From contig CALARR010000344.1 of NCBI GenBank assembly GCA_937889015.1, positions 13,018 through 77,017 of the forward strand: a stretch of DNA of 64,000 bases, read 5' to 3'. Numbering within the stretch: position 1 is the first letter of the stretch; every line of letters begins with the position of its first letter. The position numbers and the translations under genes were made by a program. The stretch is from an uncultured Planctomycetales bacterium (GTDB lineage: Bacteria > Planctomycetota > Planctomycetia > Pirellulales > Thermoguttaceae). Below are positions 35,821-45,122 of the stretch, piece after piece. Below the pieces are notes generated by a model that was not told where the DNA came from, searched no databases, and saw nothing but the letters and a program-made list of their open reading frames with translations.

Positions 35821-36412
35821 CTTGCTGCCTCCTGGCTTGAACTGGCGCGCTTGCTGGTAACCGAGCGACGCAAGCGAGCTGTGCGTTTTCGCGGCCTGCC
35901 CGGGGAGCGGACAAGAAATCGGAATTCTTGCGACTCCCCCATCCTTACGCTTGTATCCGTCCCCACATGCGGCGTCAAGCGCGATCGAAGGGATCGCATC
36001 GCCCCCCTCCTGGTAGCTACGGGGGTGCGCGGGATGGAGCGTGTTCCATTCTGCCCTCGCCGGGGACGGTCGCATACGTCAGCCATGTTGCGGCCGTTGA
36101 ATCGCCAAAATGTCCAGTGGCGCGGTTCTGTTTCTCCACAGAGGGCCTGTTACGCTTCGAACGCGGCGCGAAACGCGGGAGGCTTGGGGATTTTCGAGCG
36201 AAATACTACGGTCGTCATAGCGACTGGCCGAGGCACGCCAGATGGTTGGGGCAGGTTACGCACAGTGGCAGTTGACATTTTTCGCCCAAGACCGATAAAT
36301 ACTGCGACGTCGCTACTGGCACGGCCGACGTGACCGGAAGTCGCGCTGGACGGTCGGCTGGCGGCGAGTGAACCAGAAAACGTTTTCCGTCTTGCAGCAT
36401 AAGGAGGCATCG
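35821..36412. other. Divergent intergenic region
   Basis: About 590 bases between the leftward PQQ-mosaic operon and the rightward peroxiredoxin. It contains the probable peroxiredoxin promoter. No gene recognised. Confidence 0.5.
36272..36301 (+). promoter_or_regulatory. Possible peroxiredoxin promoter
   Basis: A perfect TTGACA at 36272-36277 is followed 17-18 bases later by an A/T-rich ATAAATA. The -10 match is poor, so only the -35 is convincing. The peroxiredoxin start is about 110 bases downstream. Confidence 0.35.
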
Positions 36413-37003
36413 ATGTCAGTTTTGGTCAAGAAGGAAGCACCGGATTTCAAAGCTCAAGCTCTGATGCCGGACGGGTCCTTCAAGCCGGTCTCGCTGAGCG
36501 ACTACCGTGGCAAGTACGTGTTATTGTTCTTCTATCCGCTGGACTTCACCTTTGTGTGCCCCACGGAGATCATTGCCTTTTCCGAGGCCAATGCGGAGTT
36601 TGAGGCCCTGGGAGTGCAGGTGCTGGGCTGCTCGGTCGACAGCCACTACACGCACCTGGCCTGGACAGAAAAGCCTCGCACGGAGGGCGGATTGGGTGGC
36701 ATACGCTACCCGCTGATCGCCGACCTGAGCAAGAAGATCGCCGAGGCTTACGACGTGCTCTTGCCTGACGGGATCGCCCTGCGCGGGCTGTTCCTGATCG
36801 ATCGGCAGGGGCAGGTGCGGCACCAGGTGGTGAACGACCTGCCGCTGGGTCGTAGCGTGGACGAGGCTTTGCGCATGGTGAAGGCCCTGCAGTTCTTCGA
36901 GACCAACGGCGAGGTATGTCCGGCCAACTGGAAGGAAGGCACGCGGACGATCAAGCCCGACCCCAAGGGCAGCCAGGCGTTCTTCGCCAAGCAGTACGGC
37001 TGA
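36413..37003 (+). CDS. Typical 2-Cys peroxiredoxin (AhpC/TSA family)
   Basis: 196-residue cytoplasmic thiol peroxidase that reduces hydrogen and organic peroxides. Peroxidatic Cys49 lies in [12 protein letters not shown], and resolving Cys169 in GEVCPANW near the C-terminus, the two hallmarks of typical 2-Cys enzymes working as head-to-tail dimers. The [10 protein letters not shown] block (the GGLG motif) and the C-terminal extension are both present, so this is the over-oxidation-sensitive type by motif. Start at 36413 has AAGGAGG upstream. A strong hairpin follows the stop. The anaerobic sulfatase maturase gene comes next but is separated by that hairpin. Confidence 0.95.
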   Translation: MSVLVKKEAPDFKAQALMPDGSFKPVSLSDYRGKYVLLFFYPLDFTFVCPTEIIAFSEANAEFEALGVQVLGCSVDSHYTHLAWTEKPRTEGGLGGIRYPLIADLSKKIAEAYDVLLPDGIALRGLFLIDRQGQVRHQVVNDLPLGRSVDEALRMVKALQFFETNGEVCPANWKEGTRTIKPDPKGSQAFFAKQYG

Positions 37004-37058
37004 TCAACCGGTTGGCCGACCACGGGCCGGGGGCCCGTGCCGTGTGAAACGAACAGAA

Positions 37059-37092
37059 GCCGAGCCCACGTGAAGTGGCCCGTGGGCTCGGC
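37059..37092 (+). terminator. Hairpin terminator after the peroxiredoxin gene
   Basis: Perfect 12-bp stem GCCGAGCCCACG / CGTGGGCTCGGC with a 10-base loop, followed by GCGTTTCTT. The T tract is short and offset, so termination may be partial. Confidence 0.65.
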
Positions 37093-37261
37093 GCGTTTCT
37101 TGGCCGGCTTGATGCAGCAATCGTGGCACGCAGCACGCGGCGCGCGGGAGTGTGCGGCGACATGGTTGGGGTGGCGAGGCAACCGCGTGCGTTGCGGGCG
37201 TTGCCGCGGCCGAGTATGCTGGTGGTAATAGGTCCCAACAGGCTTCTCGCGCGGTTCTTGC

Positions 37262-38593
37262 ATGCCTCAACTTGCCTGGCGCGATTCGGCGCTGCACGTC
37301 ATCGCTAAGCCGATTGGTCCGGTGTGCAATCTGGACTGCGCTTATTGCTTCTACCTGCACAAGACTGACTTGTATCCGCAGGAGGAGCATTGGCGTATGA
37401 GCGACCAGACGCTGGAGGCCTACGTGCGCCAGTATCTGGAGGCTCAGCCGGCTGGTGCGGCGGAGATTGACTTCGCGTTCCAGGGGGGCGAGCCAACGCT
37501 GATGGGCCTGGACTTCTTCCGCCGCGTGCTGGAACTGCAGCGGAAGCACGTGCGCTCCAACCAGCAGGTCCGAAACTCGCTGCAGACCAACGGACTGTTG
37601 CTGGACGACGCCTGGTGCGAGTTCCTGGCCGCCAATCATTTTCTGGTGGGGTTGTCGCTGGATGGCCCGGCCGACTTGCACGACAAATTCCGGCGGGACA
37701 AGGCGGGTCGGCCCACGCAGCAACGCGTTTTGCAGACGCTGCAGCGTCTGAAGAAACATGGCGTGGCCTTCAATGTGCTGACGTGTGTCAACCGCCATAA
37801 CGCCGACCATCCGCGGCGCGTGTATCGCTTCCTGCGAGAGCAGGGAGTGGAGTTCATGCAGTTCATTCCGATCGTGGAGCGGCTGCCGGGCGTGGAGCTA
37901 CGGGGCGATCCGAACAGCCGGCGGCCGGAAGAACTGGTCAGCGTGCGAAGCGTCCTGCCGGAGCAGTACGGCCGATTCCTGACCGAGGTCTTCGGCGAGT
38001 GGCTGTTTCAGGACGTGGGGCGGGTGTTTGTGCGGGACTTTGACCAGGCCCTGTCGGCCTGGGTGGGCGCAGGGACCAGCTTATGCGTCTACGCGGAGAC
38101 ATGTGGTCGAGCCACGGCCATCGAGCATAACGGTGACTTGTATAGCTGCGATCATTTTGTGGACGAACCCCACAAGCTGGGCAGCATCCATCAACAGAGC
38201 ATCGCCGAACTGGCCAACGGGCCGCAGCAGGAGCAGTTCGGACAGGAGAAACGAGACAGCCTGCCGGACTTCTGCCGGCAGTGCCCCCACCTGTTTGTGT
38301 GCCATGGAGCCTGTCCCAAGGATCGCTTTCTGGCCACGCCCGACGGGCAGCCAGGGCTGAACTACCTGTGCGCCGGGTACCGGGAGTTCTTTGCGGCGAT
38401 CGATCCGGTGATGCAGGCCATGGCCGTTGAGCTCCGCGCCGGTCGCGATGCCAGCGCCGTCATGCACCGTGTGCGCGCCGAGCGACGTCAGGCGATGGAG
38501 GGGCGTATTTCACCGGGCCGGCCTGTGGGGCGGAACGATCCGTGCCCTTGCGGATCGGGGCGGAAGTACAAGGCCTGTTGTATGCGGCGATAG
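37262..38593 (+). CDS. Anaerobic sulfatase maturase (anSME), radical SAM, with C-terminal SEC-C motif
   Basis: 443-residue radical SAM/SPASM enzyme that oxidises a Cys or Ser in sulfatase active sites to formylglycine. The SAM cluster is CNLDCAYCFY (Cys22, Cys26, Cys29), followed by the anSME block FQGGEPTLMGLDFF and LQTNGLLLD. The SPASM region supplies the auxiliary-cluster cysteines (CVYAETCGR, CDHFVDEPHKLG, CRQCPHLFVCHGACPKDRF). The last about 25 residues form a SEC-C zinc motif (GRNDPCPCGSGRKYKACC), an addition seen in some homologues and in SecA tails. Starts with ATG just after a spaced region. No sulfatase gene is in the window, but Planctomycetota carry many elsewhere. Confidence 0.9.
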   Translation: MPQLAWRDSALHVIAKPIGPVCNLDCAYCFYLHKTDLYPQEEHWRMSDQTLEAYVRQYLEAQPAGAAEIDFAFQGGEPTLMGLDFFRRVLELQRKHVRSNQQVRNSLQTNGLLLDDAWCEFLAANHFLVGLSLDGPADLHDKFRRDKAGRPTQQRVLQTLQRLKKHGVAFNVLTCVNRHNADHPRRVYRFLREQGVEFMQFIPIVERLPGVELRGDPNSRRPEELVSVRSVLPEQYGRFLTEVFGEWLFQDVGRVFVRDFDQALSAWVGAGTSLCVYAETCGRATAIEHNGDLYSCDHFVDEPHKLGSIHQQSIAELANGPQQEQFGQEKRDSLPDFCRQCPHLFVCHGACPKDRFLATPDGQPGLNYLCAGYREFFAAIDPVMQAMAVELRAGRDASAVMHRVRAERRQAMEGRISPGRPVGRNDPCPCGSGRKYKACCMRR

Positions 38594-38600
38594 GCCGTCG

Positions 38601-40886
38601 CTACGGCTTGGCCCGCCAGAGGATTCCGCCGGCGGAAATCTCTTGTCCCGCGACCGTGCGCGGCTGAGAGTTGGCGTTGAGGTACAGCCATCCGTCCGTC
38701 AGTTCGGTGGCGTAGACCAGATCGACTTCGGGCGAGGGTAGCGCCACGCCGCGAGCCCCGGCGACCAATCGGTCCGGATGCAAGAGGGCCTCGACCACCG
38801 CGGAGTTGAATTCGGCCGGAGTGGCGCAACGCAGGGCCAGGGTGGCTCCTCGGCCGAGCGAACGCTTGGCCGGTTGGCCGTCCGCTGGTTCGGCGAAGAG
38901 CGATCGTCGCAGTTCGTCGCTGCCTTCGGGCGTGCGGAGCCAAGGGCGACCGGGCTGGCAACGGGCCAGGAGGATACCGCCTTGCTCGACCCAGTGGCGC
39001 AGGGCTTCGATTTCCTTCGCTTCGGCGTAAGGCGCGTCGGGGATCGCCAGGACGCGGACCTCGCGCGCCAAGGGCGTGTGGATGGTGAGCCGGTCGAGGA
39101 ATTCCAAGTCGGTCCGATCGCGGAGATCGCGCGCCGCGGCAAAGCCCTGCGCCTGGGAGGACGGCTCCAGGGCCCAGGAGGTCTTCGGGAGGTAGACGGC
39201 CGCGTAAACGATCGGCGTGCGGCGTGCAATGAAACTGGCATGCTGGCGGAACGCAGTCAAGCCGCCTGGTTCGGCAAACACATTGTTCGTGTAGCAGAAC
39301 AACTGCTTGGCTCCAGAGGCGGTGGCATTGTAGATCCGGGCCACGTTTCCGTAGGCGTTGACGTGTCCGGCGGGCTCGAAGCCGAAGTCCAGGCCATAAG
39401 CGCGCGCGGCGGTGGCCACCTCGCGCGTGATGCTGAAGTTCAGGGCGTAATTGCTGGCTTCGTTGGTGATCCGGATCCTCGCGCCGTAGGGGGCGATGGC
39501 CCGCGCCTGAGCGGCGAAATCGGCCCCGATCGTGCGATCGCCCGATCCGCCCACGCACAGATAGATGGGCGTGTTGGGGAAGAGCTTGCGCGTGGCGGCC
39601 ACCCAGAACGTAGCGAACTCGGTCATCGAGTCCAAGTACCACTCGACCATGTCGGACCGGGCGCGCAGCGACGGTGCCTTCTCGGGGAGCATGGGGCGAA
39701 TCGCCTGGAGGTCGGCATAGCTGCTGGACCAGGCCTGGTTCAGGGCATCGATGCGGGCATAGCGCTGGCCGAGGTAGTTGCGGAAGCTCTCGGCGGCCAA
39801 GGGATCGCCGGCCCACCAGCCGCGATGATTGTGGAACGGCCCGGGAATGACGTAGGTCCAGCCATCGGCCGGTCCGGCCGGGTAGAGCGTTTCGCCATAG
39901 GTGCCCGACACGCCCAAGAGCACAGACTCCACGATTCCACTGTCGCGGTAACGATCGGCAAAGGCCTTGAGGAATCGCTCGATCCAGGGGCGGAGGCGAG
40001 GATTCCACAGCGATTGGATCTTGCCCGCCTGACTGTGCTCCAGGCACACATAGGGCACGGATTGATCCGATTCGCGGTACCACTTGGGCGTGGCGTATCC
40101 CGGTCCCGCGATCAGGAAGGGCACCCATTTCAGTCCGGCCTCGCGGAGGACTTCGACCTGGCGATCCCAGCGGCTCCAGTCCCACCGTCCTTGGCCGGCG
40201 TCTTCCACGGTTTGCCAGGTGACGTAGGACTCGACGCTGGTGACGCCCAGGGCGCGCATCAAGGCGGCCTGGCCGCGATCGGCGTCGGAGCCGAACGTCA
40301 ATTCGACCCCGCTTTCGATGTGGGTGCGGAAGAGTTCCAGCGACTCGCGGTCCATGCCGCCGGGACGATAATCGGCGGGCGGAGCGAAGGTCAACTCGAT
40401 ACGCCGCACGGCCAGGCCCTCGGCGTGCAAACGCAAATCGGCCTGGTGGTTCTGGCCGCTGCCGAAGCGCGCCGGATTGAGGCGGATGACCGACCTGCGC
40501 CATCGCCGGGCATCGAGGCCCAGGCACAGGTCCTCGGCGGGCGCGTAGCGGCTGTTCGCATCCGCCGGCGACGGGACTTTGTCGTACTGGACGCGGATGA
40601 CCGTCACGCGATCGTCGTAGAACTCGATGGCCAGGTAGGCGTCGTACTCGCCGGCGGGGACCAATCGATCGTCGATCTTGACGTAGAGATAGTGCGACTT
40701 GTCGCGCGCAATCCGCCGGCAAGGGCTGCCAGCGATCGTTTCGGGCGTGTTGATGCCGTCGCCGGCCGAGGGCACCGACAGTCCGTGCTCGACGTTTTGC
40801 GGGCCCAACTGCACCCAGAGCGGCTCGGCCGGCGGGGCGCCGGCCGCGATCGCACACAACAGGGACGAGAGCAAAACGGCGTGCAT
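38601..40886 (-). CDS. Exported glycoside hydrolase, clan GH-A type (GH42/GH14-like)
   Basis: 761 residues with a short signal peptide (MHAVLLSSLLCAIAAGAP). Residues about 20-180 form a beta-rich domain that could be a carbohydrate-binding jelly roll. A TIM barrel follows (VTSVESYVTWQTVEDAGQG, WVPFLIAGPGYATPKWY). SGTYGETLYPAG supplies a Glu in the position of the acid/base in this clan, and ITNEASNYALNF a second possible catalytic Glu. A glutamine-amidotransferase-like domain of the type seen in GH42 follows (REVRVLAIPDAP, LRHWVEQGGILL). Best described as a beta-galactosidase-like enzyme; the precise family is uncertain. It is transcribed with the esterase gene 64 bases upstream. Confidence 0.65.
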   Translation of the reverse strand: MHAVLLSSLLCAIAAGAPPAEPLWVQLGPQNVEHGLSVPSAGDGINTPETIAGSPCRRIARDKSHYLYVKIDDRLVPAGEYDAYLAIEFYDDRVTVIRVQYDKVPSPADANSRYAPAEDLCLGLDARRWRRSVIRLNPARFGSGQNHQADLRLHAEGLAVRRIELTFAPPADYRPGGMDRESLELFRTHIESGVELTFGSDADRGQAALMRALGVTSVESYVTWQTVEDAGQGRWDWSRWDRQVEVLREAGLKWVPFLIAGPGYATPKWYRESDQSVPYVCLEHSQAGKIQSLWNPRLRPWIERFLKAFADRYRDSGIVESVLLGVSGTYGETLYPAGPADGWTYVIPGPFHNHRGWWAGDPLAAESFRNYLGQRYARIDALNQAWSSSYADLQAIRPMLPEKAPSLRARSDMVEWYLDSMTEFATFWVAATRKLFPNTPIYLCVGGSGDRTIGADFAAQARAIAPYGARIRITNEASNYALNFSITREVATAARAYGLDFGFEPAGHVNAYGNVARIYNATASGAKQLFCYTNNVFAEPGGLTAFRQHASFIARRTPIVYAAVYLPKTSWALEPSSQAQGFAAARDLRDRTDLEFLDRLTIHTPLAREVRVLAIPDAPYAEAKEIEALRHWVEQGGILLARCQPGRPWLRTPEGSDELRRSLFAEPADGQPAKRSLGRGATLALRCATPAEFNSAVVEALLHPDRLVAGARGVALPSPEVDLVYATELTDGWLYLNANSQPRTVAGQEISAGGILWRAKP

Positions 40887-40950
40887 GGGTGAACGAGCCT
40901 CTCTGCAGGAGCGAGGAAGGAACCCAGCGAGTCTTCGCGACGGTTTCGGG

Positions 40951-42759
40951 CTATTGCGGTTCGGGCTTGAGATGGTGCTTGAACCAGTTGAGCATCTCGA
41001 CATGCATTTCCGGCGTGTAGCTGTGGCCCACCTCGGGATAGACGATGCTCTTGAACTGTTCGGGAGCATCGACGGCCCGATACACGCCGCTGACCTTCTC
41101 TTCCAACACGCGGATGCCATCGACCGGCGAACCGTAGTCCAGGTCGCCAGTCAGGGCCAGGAAGGGGCGCGGCGCGATCAAGGCCAGAACCCCCTCGGTA
41201 TCGAAGTGTTTCAGCAATCCGTAGCTGAAATAGTACAGCCCGTGGGCGCGCAGGTTGCCGTGGTTGATGAGATTCTCGTAGCGTGTGAGGCAGGCCACGC
41301 CGACAGTGGCCGCCACGCGCTGGTCGATGGCCGCCAGCCACCAGGCACGCGTGCTGCCCATGCTCATGCCGGTGGCGCCGATGCGCTTGGCATCCACTTC
41401 GGGCACGGTGCACAGGTAATCCAGAGCGATCTGGTCGTCGCGCACGAACATGCCCCACAGGGTCCGGCCCAGCCACAGATTCAGCTTCAGCAGGCGGTCC
41501 TGGACGAAGTTGGCTGCGTCGGGCGAGCCGCGGCGATAGGTTTCCACTGCGCCGCCGGGCACGTTCTCGGCCCGATCGCCATAGTAATAGGCGTCCGGCG
41601 CGAGCACGACGAACCCGGCGCGCACGAGCAACTCGCCCATCGTCTCCTCGCTGCCGCCGGGCGTAATCAGGCCGTTCTTGTCAGGCGTGGAAGAGTGCAG
41701 CCAGAGGATGGCCGGCGCGGGGGTTTGACGCCGCTCGGGAATCAACAACAGGGCGCTGATGTCGTTGCGATCGCCGTTGTCGATCGACAGACGCTGCAGC
41801 GCGTAGCCGCGACGCAATTCGCGGCTGACGACGCGCGCGCTGGGCTTTGCCGGACGAGGCGGCAGATCGCCCAAGGATTGCCGCACAACACGCAAGGTCT
41901 CTTCACGTTGCTTCTGCCAGGCCTGGGCGTCGGCCGGGACCTGGAACTTGCCGATCGGCAGGTTCTTGTAGGCGGCCGGAACCGTGGCGTCGCGATCGGC
42001 TTCGACCTGGCGATAGCGCGCGGCGGCTTCCGGGCCGCTGGGACGCGGCTTGCTGGGACCGGAGAATTGCAGCACGATCCAGTGCCGCAGCACGCAGTCG
42101 GCCACCGCCTCGGCGAGGCGCTCGTAGCCTTGGGGCGTGTAGTGCGTGCCGTCCGGGCCGAGCATGGTCGCGGGGCCCTCTTGTTCGACCAGGGCGTGCA
42201 GATCGTGGACAGGCACGCCGGCTTCGTGCATGACCGCGATGGCCGCGGCGTTGTAGCGTTGGACGTCGGCCTCGCAGCGGTCGAAAGTGGCCTTGCGGCC
42301 AGCGTGACGCTGGTCGAGGATCGGCGTCGTCGTGGCGAAGACCACGGCGATGTCCGATTCCTGCTTCAGACGCGCGACGATCTTGCGGAGATTCGACTCG
42401 TAGTCAGCGAGTTCGACCTGGTGCCGCGTTGTGCCGGTCTCGGCAGGGGACTCCACTGTTTTGGGCTGCTTCAGGTCATGCAGGCCGCAGTTGAAATGGA
42501 CGATGGCCGGCTTCTCGCGCGCCAGCCACTCGTCCAAATGTGCCAGCAGATTGGCGCTGTCACCACCGCTGTTGGGGACGGAGACGATCGTGGCCTTGCC
42601 CTCCAGACGTTTGGCCACCAGGGGGGCGTAGCCGCCTTTGATCGAGTCGCCGATGAGCGCGATCTTGGGCACCACAGGTTTCCAGGGAGCAGGGGCCGCC
42701 CCGAGGGCCGGCAAGACGTACAGGGAGAGCATGCCCGACAAGACCATTGCGCGCTTCAT
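40951..42759 (-). CDS. Two-domain exported esterase: SGNH hydrolase fused to an alpha/beta-hydrolase
   Basis: 602 residues with a signal peptide (MKRAMVLSGMLSLYVLPALG). The N-terminal domain (about 30-240) is an SGNH/GDSL hydrolase: IALIGDSI (nucleophile Ser), FNCGLHDL, and the DGTHYTPQGYERLA block with the catalytic Asp-His. The C-terminal domain (about 330-600) is an alpha/beta hydrolase of the acetyl-xylan-esterase/dienelactone type with ATGMSMGSTRAWW (nucleophile Ser) and GHSYTPEMH (His). Two esterases in one chain would suit removal of two acyl groups from an acylated glycan. Neighbouring glycosidase and FAD oxidoreductase genes support a polysaccharide role; the actual ester is unknown. 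Confidence 0.8.
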   Translation of the reverse strand: MKRAMVLSGMLSLYVLPALGAAPAPWKPVVPKIALIGDSIKGGYAPLVAKRLEGKATIVSVPNSGGDSANLLAHLDEWLAREKPAIVHFNCGLHDLKQPKTVESPAETGTTRHQVELADYESNLRKIVARLKQESDIAVVFATTTPILDQRHAGRKATFDRCEADVQRYNAAAIAVMHEAGVPVHDLHALVEQEGPATMLGPDGTHYTPQGYERLAEAVADCVLRHWIVLQFSGPSKPRPSGPEAAARYRQVEADRDATVPAAYKNLPIGKFQVPADAQAWQKQREETLRVVRQSLGDLPPRPAKPSARVVSRELRRGYALQRLSIDNGDRNDISALLLIPERRQTPAPAILWLHSSTPDKNGLITPGGSEETMGELLVRAGFVVLAPDAYYYGDRAENVPGGAVETYRRGSPDAANFVQDRLLKLNLWLGRTLWGMFVRDDQIALDYLCTVPEVDAKRIGATGMSMGSTRAWWLAAIDQRVAATVGVACLTRYENLINHGNLRAHGLYYFSYGLLKHFDTEGVLALIAPRPFLALTGDLDYGSPVDGIRVLEEKVSGVYRAVDAPEQFKSIVYPEVGHSYTPEMHVEMLNWFKHHLKPEPQ

Positions 42760-42802
42760 GGAAGTTACCTTATGAACAACTGCTGGACACGAGTATTGGT
42801 AG

Positions 42803-42823
42803 GTCAGGCACCCCGTGCCTGAC
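42803..42823 (-). repeat. Perfect short inverted repeat
   Basis: GTCAGGCAC-CCC-GTGCCTGAC, a perfect 9-bp hairpin with a 3-base loop. It is a reversed copy of the core of the tandem repeats immediately to its right. Confidence 0.7.
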
Positions 42824-42834
42824 GATGTAGTAGT

Positions 42835-42939
42835 CTGGTCGTCAGGCACGGGGTGCCGGACGTACGGAACTGGTCGTCAGGCACGGGGTGCCGGACGTAC
42901 GGAACTGGTTGTCAGGCACGGGGTGCCGGACCTACGGAA
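42835..42939 (+). repeat. Three tandem 35-bp repeats containing a near-palindrome
   Basis: Three units of exactly 35 bp begin at 42835, 42870 and 42905. Each contains GTCAGGCACGGGGTGCCGGA; the first two are identical over the unit and the third differs by a few bases. They lie between two same-strand genes. Confidence 0.85.
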
Positions 42940-42983
42940 TGGCCCGCAAGGCGGCCTGGCCAGCAATACCAGTCGACGCTGGT

Positions 42984-45077
42984 TCACCTCACGGATTCCA
43001 ACAGTATCTGGCAGGCCTGGGCGCGGGTCAACTGCGGGGAGTTGTCTTCCGTGGAGGCGGTCACGGGCGCACGCGGCGCTGGTTCGGGAGAGACCGTGGT
43101 TCGCGTCTGGAGGATGCGGAGCATGGTTGTGAACTCCTGCTGGGTGACCGCGCGTTGCGGTTCCAGGTCGCCAAACGCGTTCTGCTGGCCAAAACCAGCA
43201 TGCTTGCCGGCCACATATCCGCCCACCGCGGGCCAACGCGGCTGCACGCCCAGAGCAGCCAAGGCACCACAGTCGAAAAGCGTTTCGATCTCGCGGAAGG
43301 CCTCGTGCGTATAGGGCACATCCGCGAAATGCACGTTGCTGACGCTGGGCCACAGTTCCAGGGCCCGATAGAGCATGCCGGCCGCCTCGGCCCGGGTGAG
43401 CGGTTGGTCGGGGCGGAAGCAGCGCTGCGCATCGCCTTGGGCCACGCCGCGGACGCTGAGCAACTGAACAGCTTCGAAGGCCGGGTGATCGGCTGCCAGA
43501 TCCCAGTAGAACGCCAGTTTGATTTTCTGGCGGACCAGTTCCCGCTGCAGGTCGTCGATGGGGATGGCACGCGGTTCGACGCCCCGCTGGCAGCTCATGG
43601 CCGCGGCGATTCCCGAGGTCTGGCCGAGGATCGTCCAGGTGGGGTCCATGCGCACGGCCGAAAAGGCCACATGCGTGGCCGAGAGGCCGACGGGCACCAG
43701 CAGCCCGTCCACATGGCAAGGCAGCATGGCTCCGTAGGGAACCTGGAAGGCGCTGATCACGTTGACCAGGAAGAAATCGCCGTCGCCTTTGTCGGGCGTG
43801 GAGACGTCGGTCTTGGGACGCACCGGTTTGGAGTCGATTGGATAGTGGCCGACGCCGACACTGGTGCGCTGAGGCGGTGGAATCAGGCCACGACCAAGGA
43901 TGAAGGGATTGATGTCGGCCTCGGTCATGGTGGCCAGACCTTCGATGCGCCGGGCCTCGCGGATGAAGACACGGTAAGGCACGTTGCCGTTGTCGATGAA
44001 CTCGTCGCGCGGCAGACCCAGATGCGTGCGTTTCTTCTCGTGTTGCAGATAGTACAGGAATCCCAGGGCGTGGTTCCTGTACTTTTCGTAGAGCACTTGT
44101 CGCTCGGCGTGGGTCGCCTCGGGCCAATCCCAGTTGGCAATCTGCATCTCGTTGCCCACGGGATTGACGTTCATCTCCGACTTGTTGCCCGGCATGCTGG
44201 TTCCGCCGCCGTAGGCCGAATGTTCGTATTCGGCCGGGTTGTAGTCGGGCGGGGGCTGGCGCAGGATGTGGGCATCGCCCTCTTCGGGGCGATAGTTCTG
44301 GATACAGAGACGCACTCCGCCGGAGACCTGGGCCCGATCCTGTCGGCCGTTGGTGCCGGGCAGGAACTCGCCGGTGGAGTTGAAGAAGAAGACCTGGCCG
44401 GCGTGGGGTTCCAGGGGCGAGCGCGCTTCGCGTCCGACGCGATAGGGCACGCCGGCCCAGGCGGCGATGTCGGCCTCGTGCGTGGCGTCGACGATGACCC
44501 GGCCGCGGAGCACGACTCGCTGGCCCTGGTCGGTCTCGGTTATCACGGCCACGACGCGACGGCCCTCTTTGAGCACGCCGGTGGCGAAACGACGGTAGAA
44601 GACCTTGATGTTCGCATGCCGGCCGACCATTTGCTTGAAGAGCTGATCGGCCACATGGGGCTCCCAGCGTCCGCCTTGGCTGGCGTGGTTCGATTGCATG
44701 GAGCGGCCGTCGACATGGTAGGGCGTGCGGGGCTTGGCCTGGAAGACCTTGTCCTGGTCCATGATCGGCCGGTAATGTCCCAGCACGGCCTGGCGAAATT
44801 CCTCGAACACGCCGCTGAGCGATTCGAGGGAGAAGCAATCGATGTTCGAGATGCCGTTGGCCAGCATGCCGCCCAGGACGGGCGTGTCTTCGACCAGGGC
44901 CACGCTGACGCCTAGGCGCGCCGCGCCCAACGCCGCACCGACTCCGCCCGAGCTTCCGCCCACGACGACGACGTCAAAACGTTCCTCGGGATCGGCCGAA
45001 AGGGCCGGCCGATCGGCGCAGATCCAAACCAAGAGCGCCACGCCGCCGCCGACGGCCAGCGATCGAATGCGAGTCAT
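42984..45077 (-). CDS. Exported FAD-dependent oxidoreductase with C-terminal SLH-like repeats
   Basis: 697 residues with a signal peptide (residues 1 to about 28). The dinucleotide-binding loop is FDVVVVGGSSGGVGAAL (residues about 34-50), followed by VSVALVEDTPVLGGML and GRVIVDATHEADIAAWAG, the blocks of the FAD_oxidored family common in Planctomycetota. The last about 150 residues contain segments like S-layer homology modules (LTRAEAAGMLYRALELWP, VTQQEFTTMLRIL, LTRAQACQILL), suggesting surface anchoring. Start at 45077 has AGGAG upstream. It is close to genes for an esterase, glycosidase and phosphatase on the same strand. Substrate not known; a redox step on a sugar or polyphenol is plausible. 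Confidence 0.8.
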   Translation of the reverse strand: MTRIRSLAVGGGVALLVWICADRPALSADPEERFDVVVVGGSSGGVGAALGAARLGVSVALVEDTPVLGGMLANGISNIDCFSLESLSGVFEEFRQAVLGHYRPIMDQDKVFQAKPRTPYHVDGRSMQSNHASQGGRWEPHVADQLFKQMVGRHANIKVFYRRFATGVLKEGRRVVAVITETDQGQRVVLRGRVIVDATHEADIAAWAGVPYRVGREARSPLEPHAGQVFFFNSTGEFLPGTNGRQDRAQVSGGVRLCIQNYRPEEGDAHILRQPPPDYNPAEYEHSAYGGGTSMPGNKSEMNVNPVGNEMQIANWDWPEATHAERQVLYEKYRNHALGFLYYLQHEKKRTHLGLPRDEFIDNGNVPYRVFIREARRIEGLATMTEADINPFILGRGLIPPPQRTSVGVGHYPIDSKPVRPKTDVSTPDKGDGDFFLVNVISAFQVPYGAMLPCHVDGLLVPVGLSATHVAFSAVRMDPTWTILGQTSGIAAAMSCQRGVEPRAIPIDDLQRELVRQKIKLAFYWDLAADHPAFEAVQLLSVRGVAQGDAQRCFRPDQPLTRAEAAGMLYRALELWPSVSNVHFADVPYTHEAFREIETLFDCGALAALGVQPRWPAVGGYVAGKHAGFGQQNAFGDLEPQRAVTQQEFTTMLRILQTRTTVSPEPAPRAPVTASTEDNSPQLTRAQACQILLESVR

Positions 45078-45122
45078 GAGCAAGCTCCTGCAATGTGCGG
45101 TTATCATTGGCTGCCAATAGGC

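Noticed and set aside
33418..36333. Long plus-strand open frame (971 codons) opposite the PQQ-mosaic gene
   Set aside because: Covers the real minus-strand gene's codons in mirror; sequence is Gly/Ala/Arg-rich with no recognisable domain.
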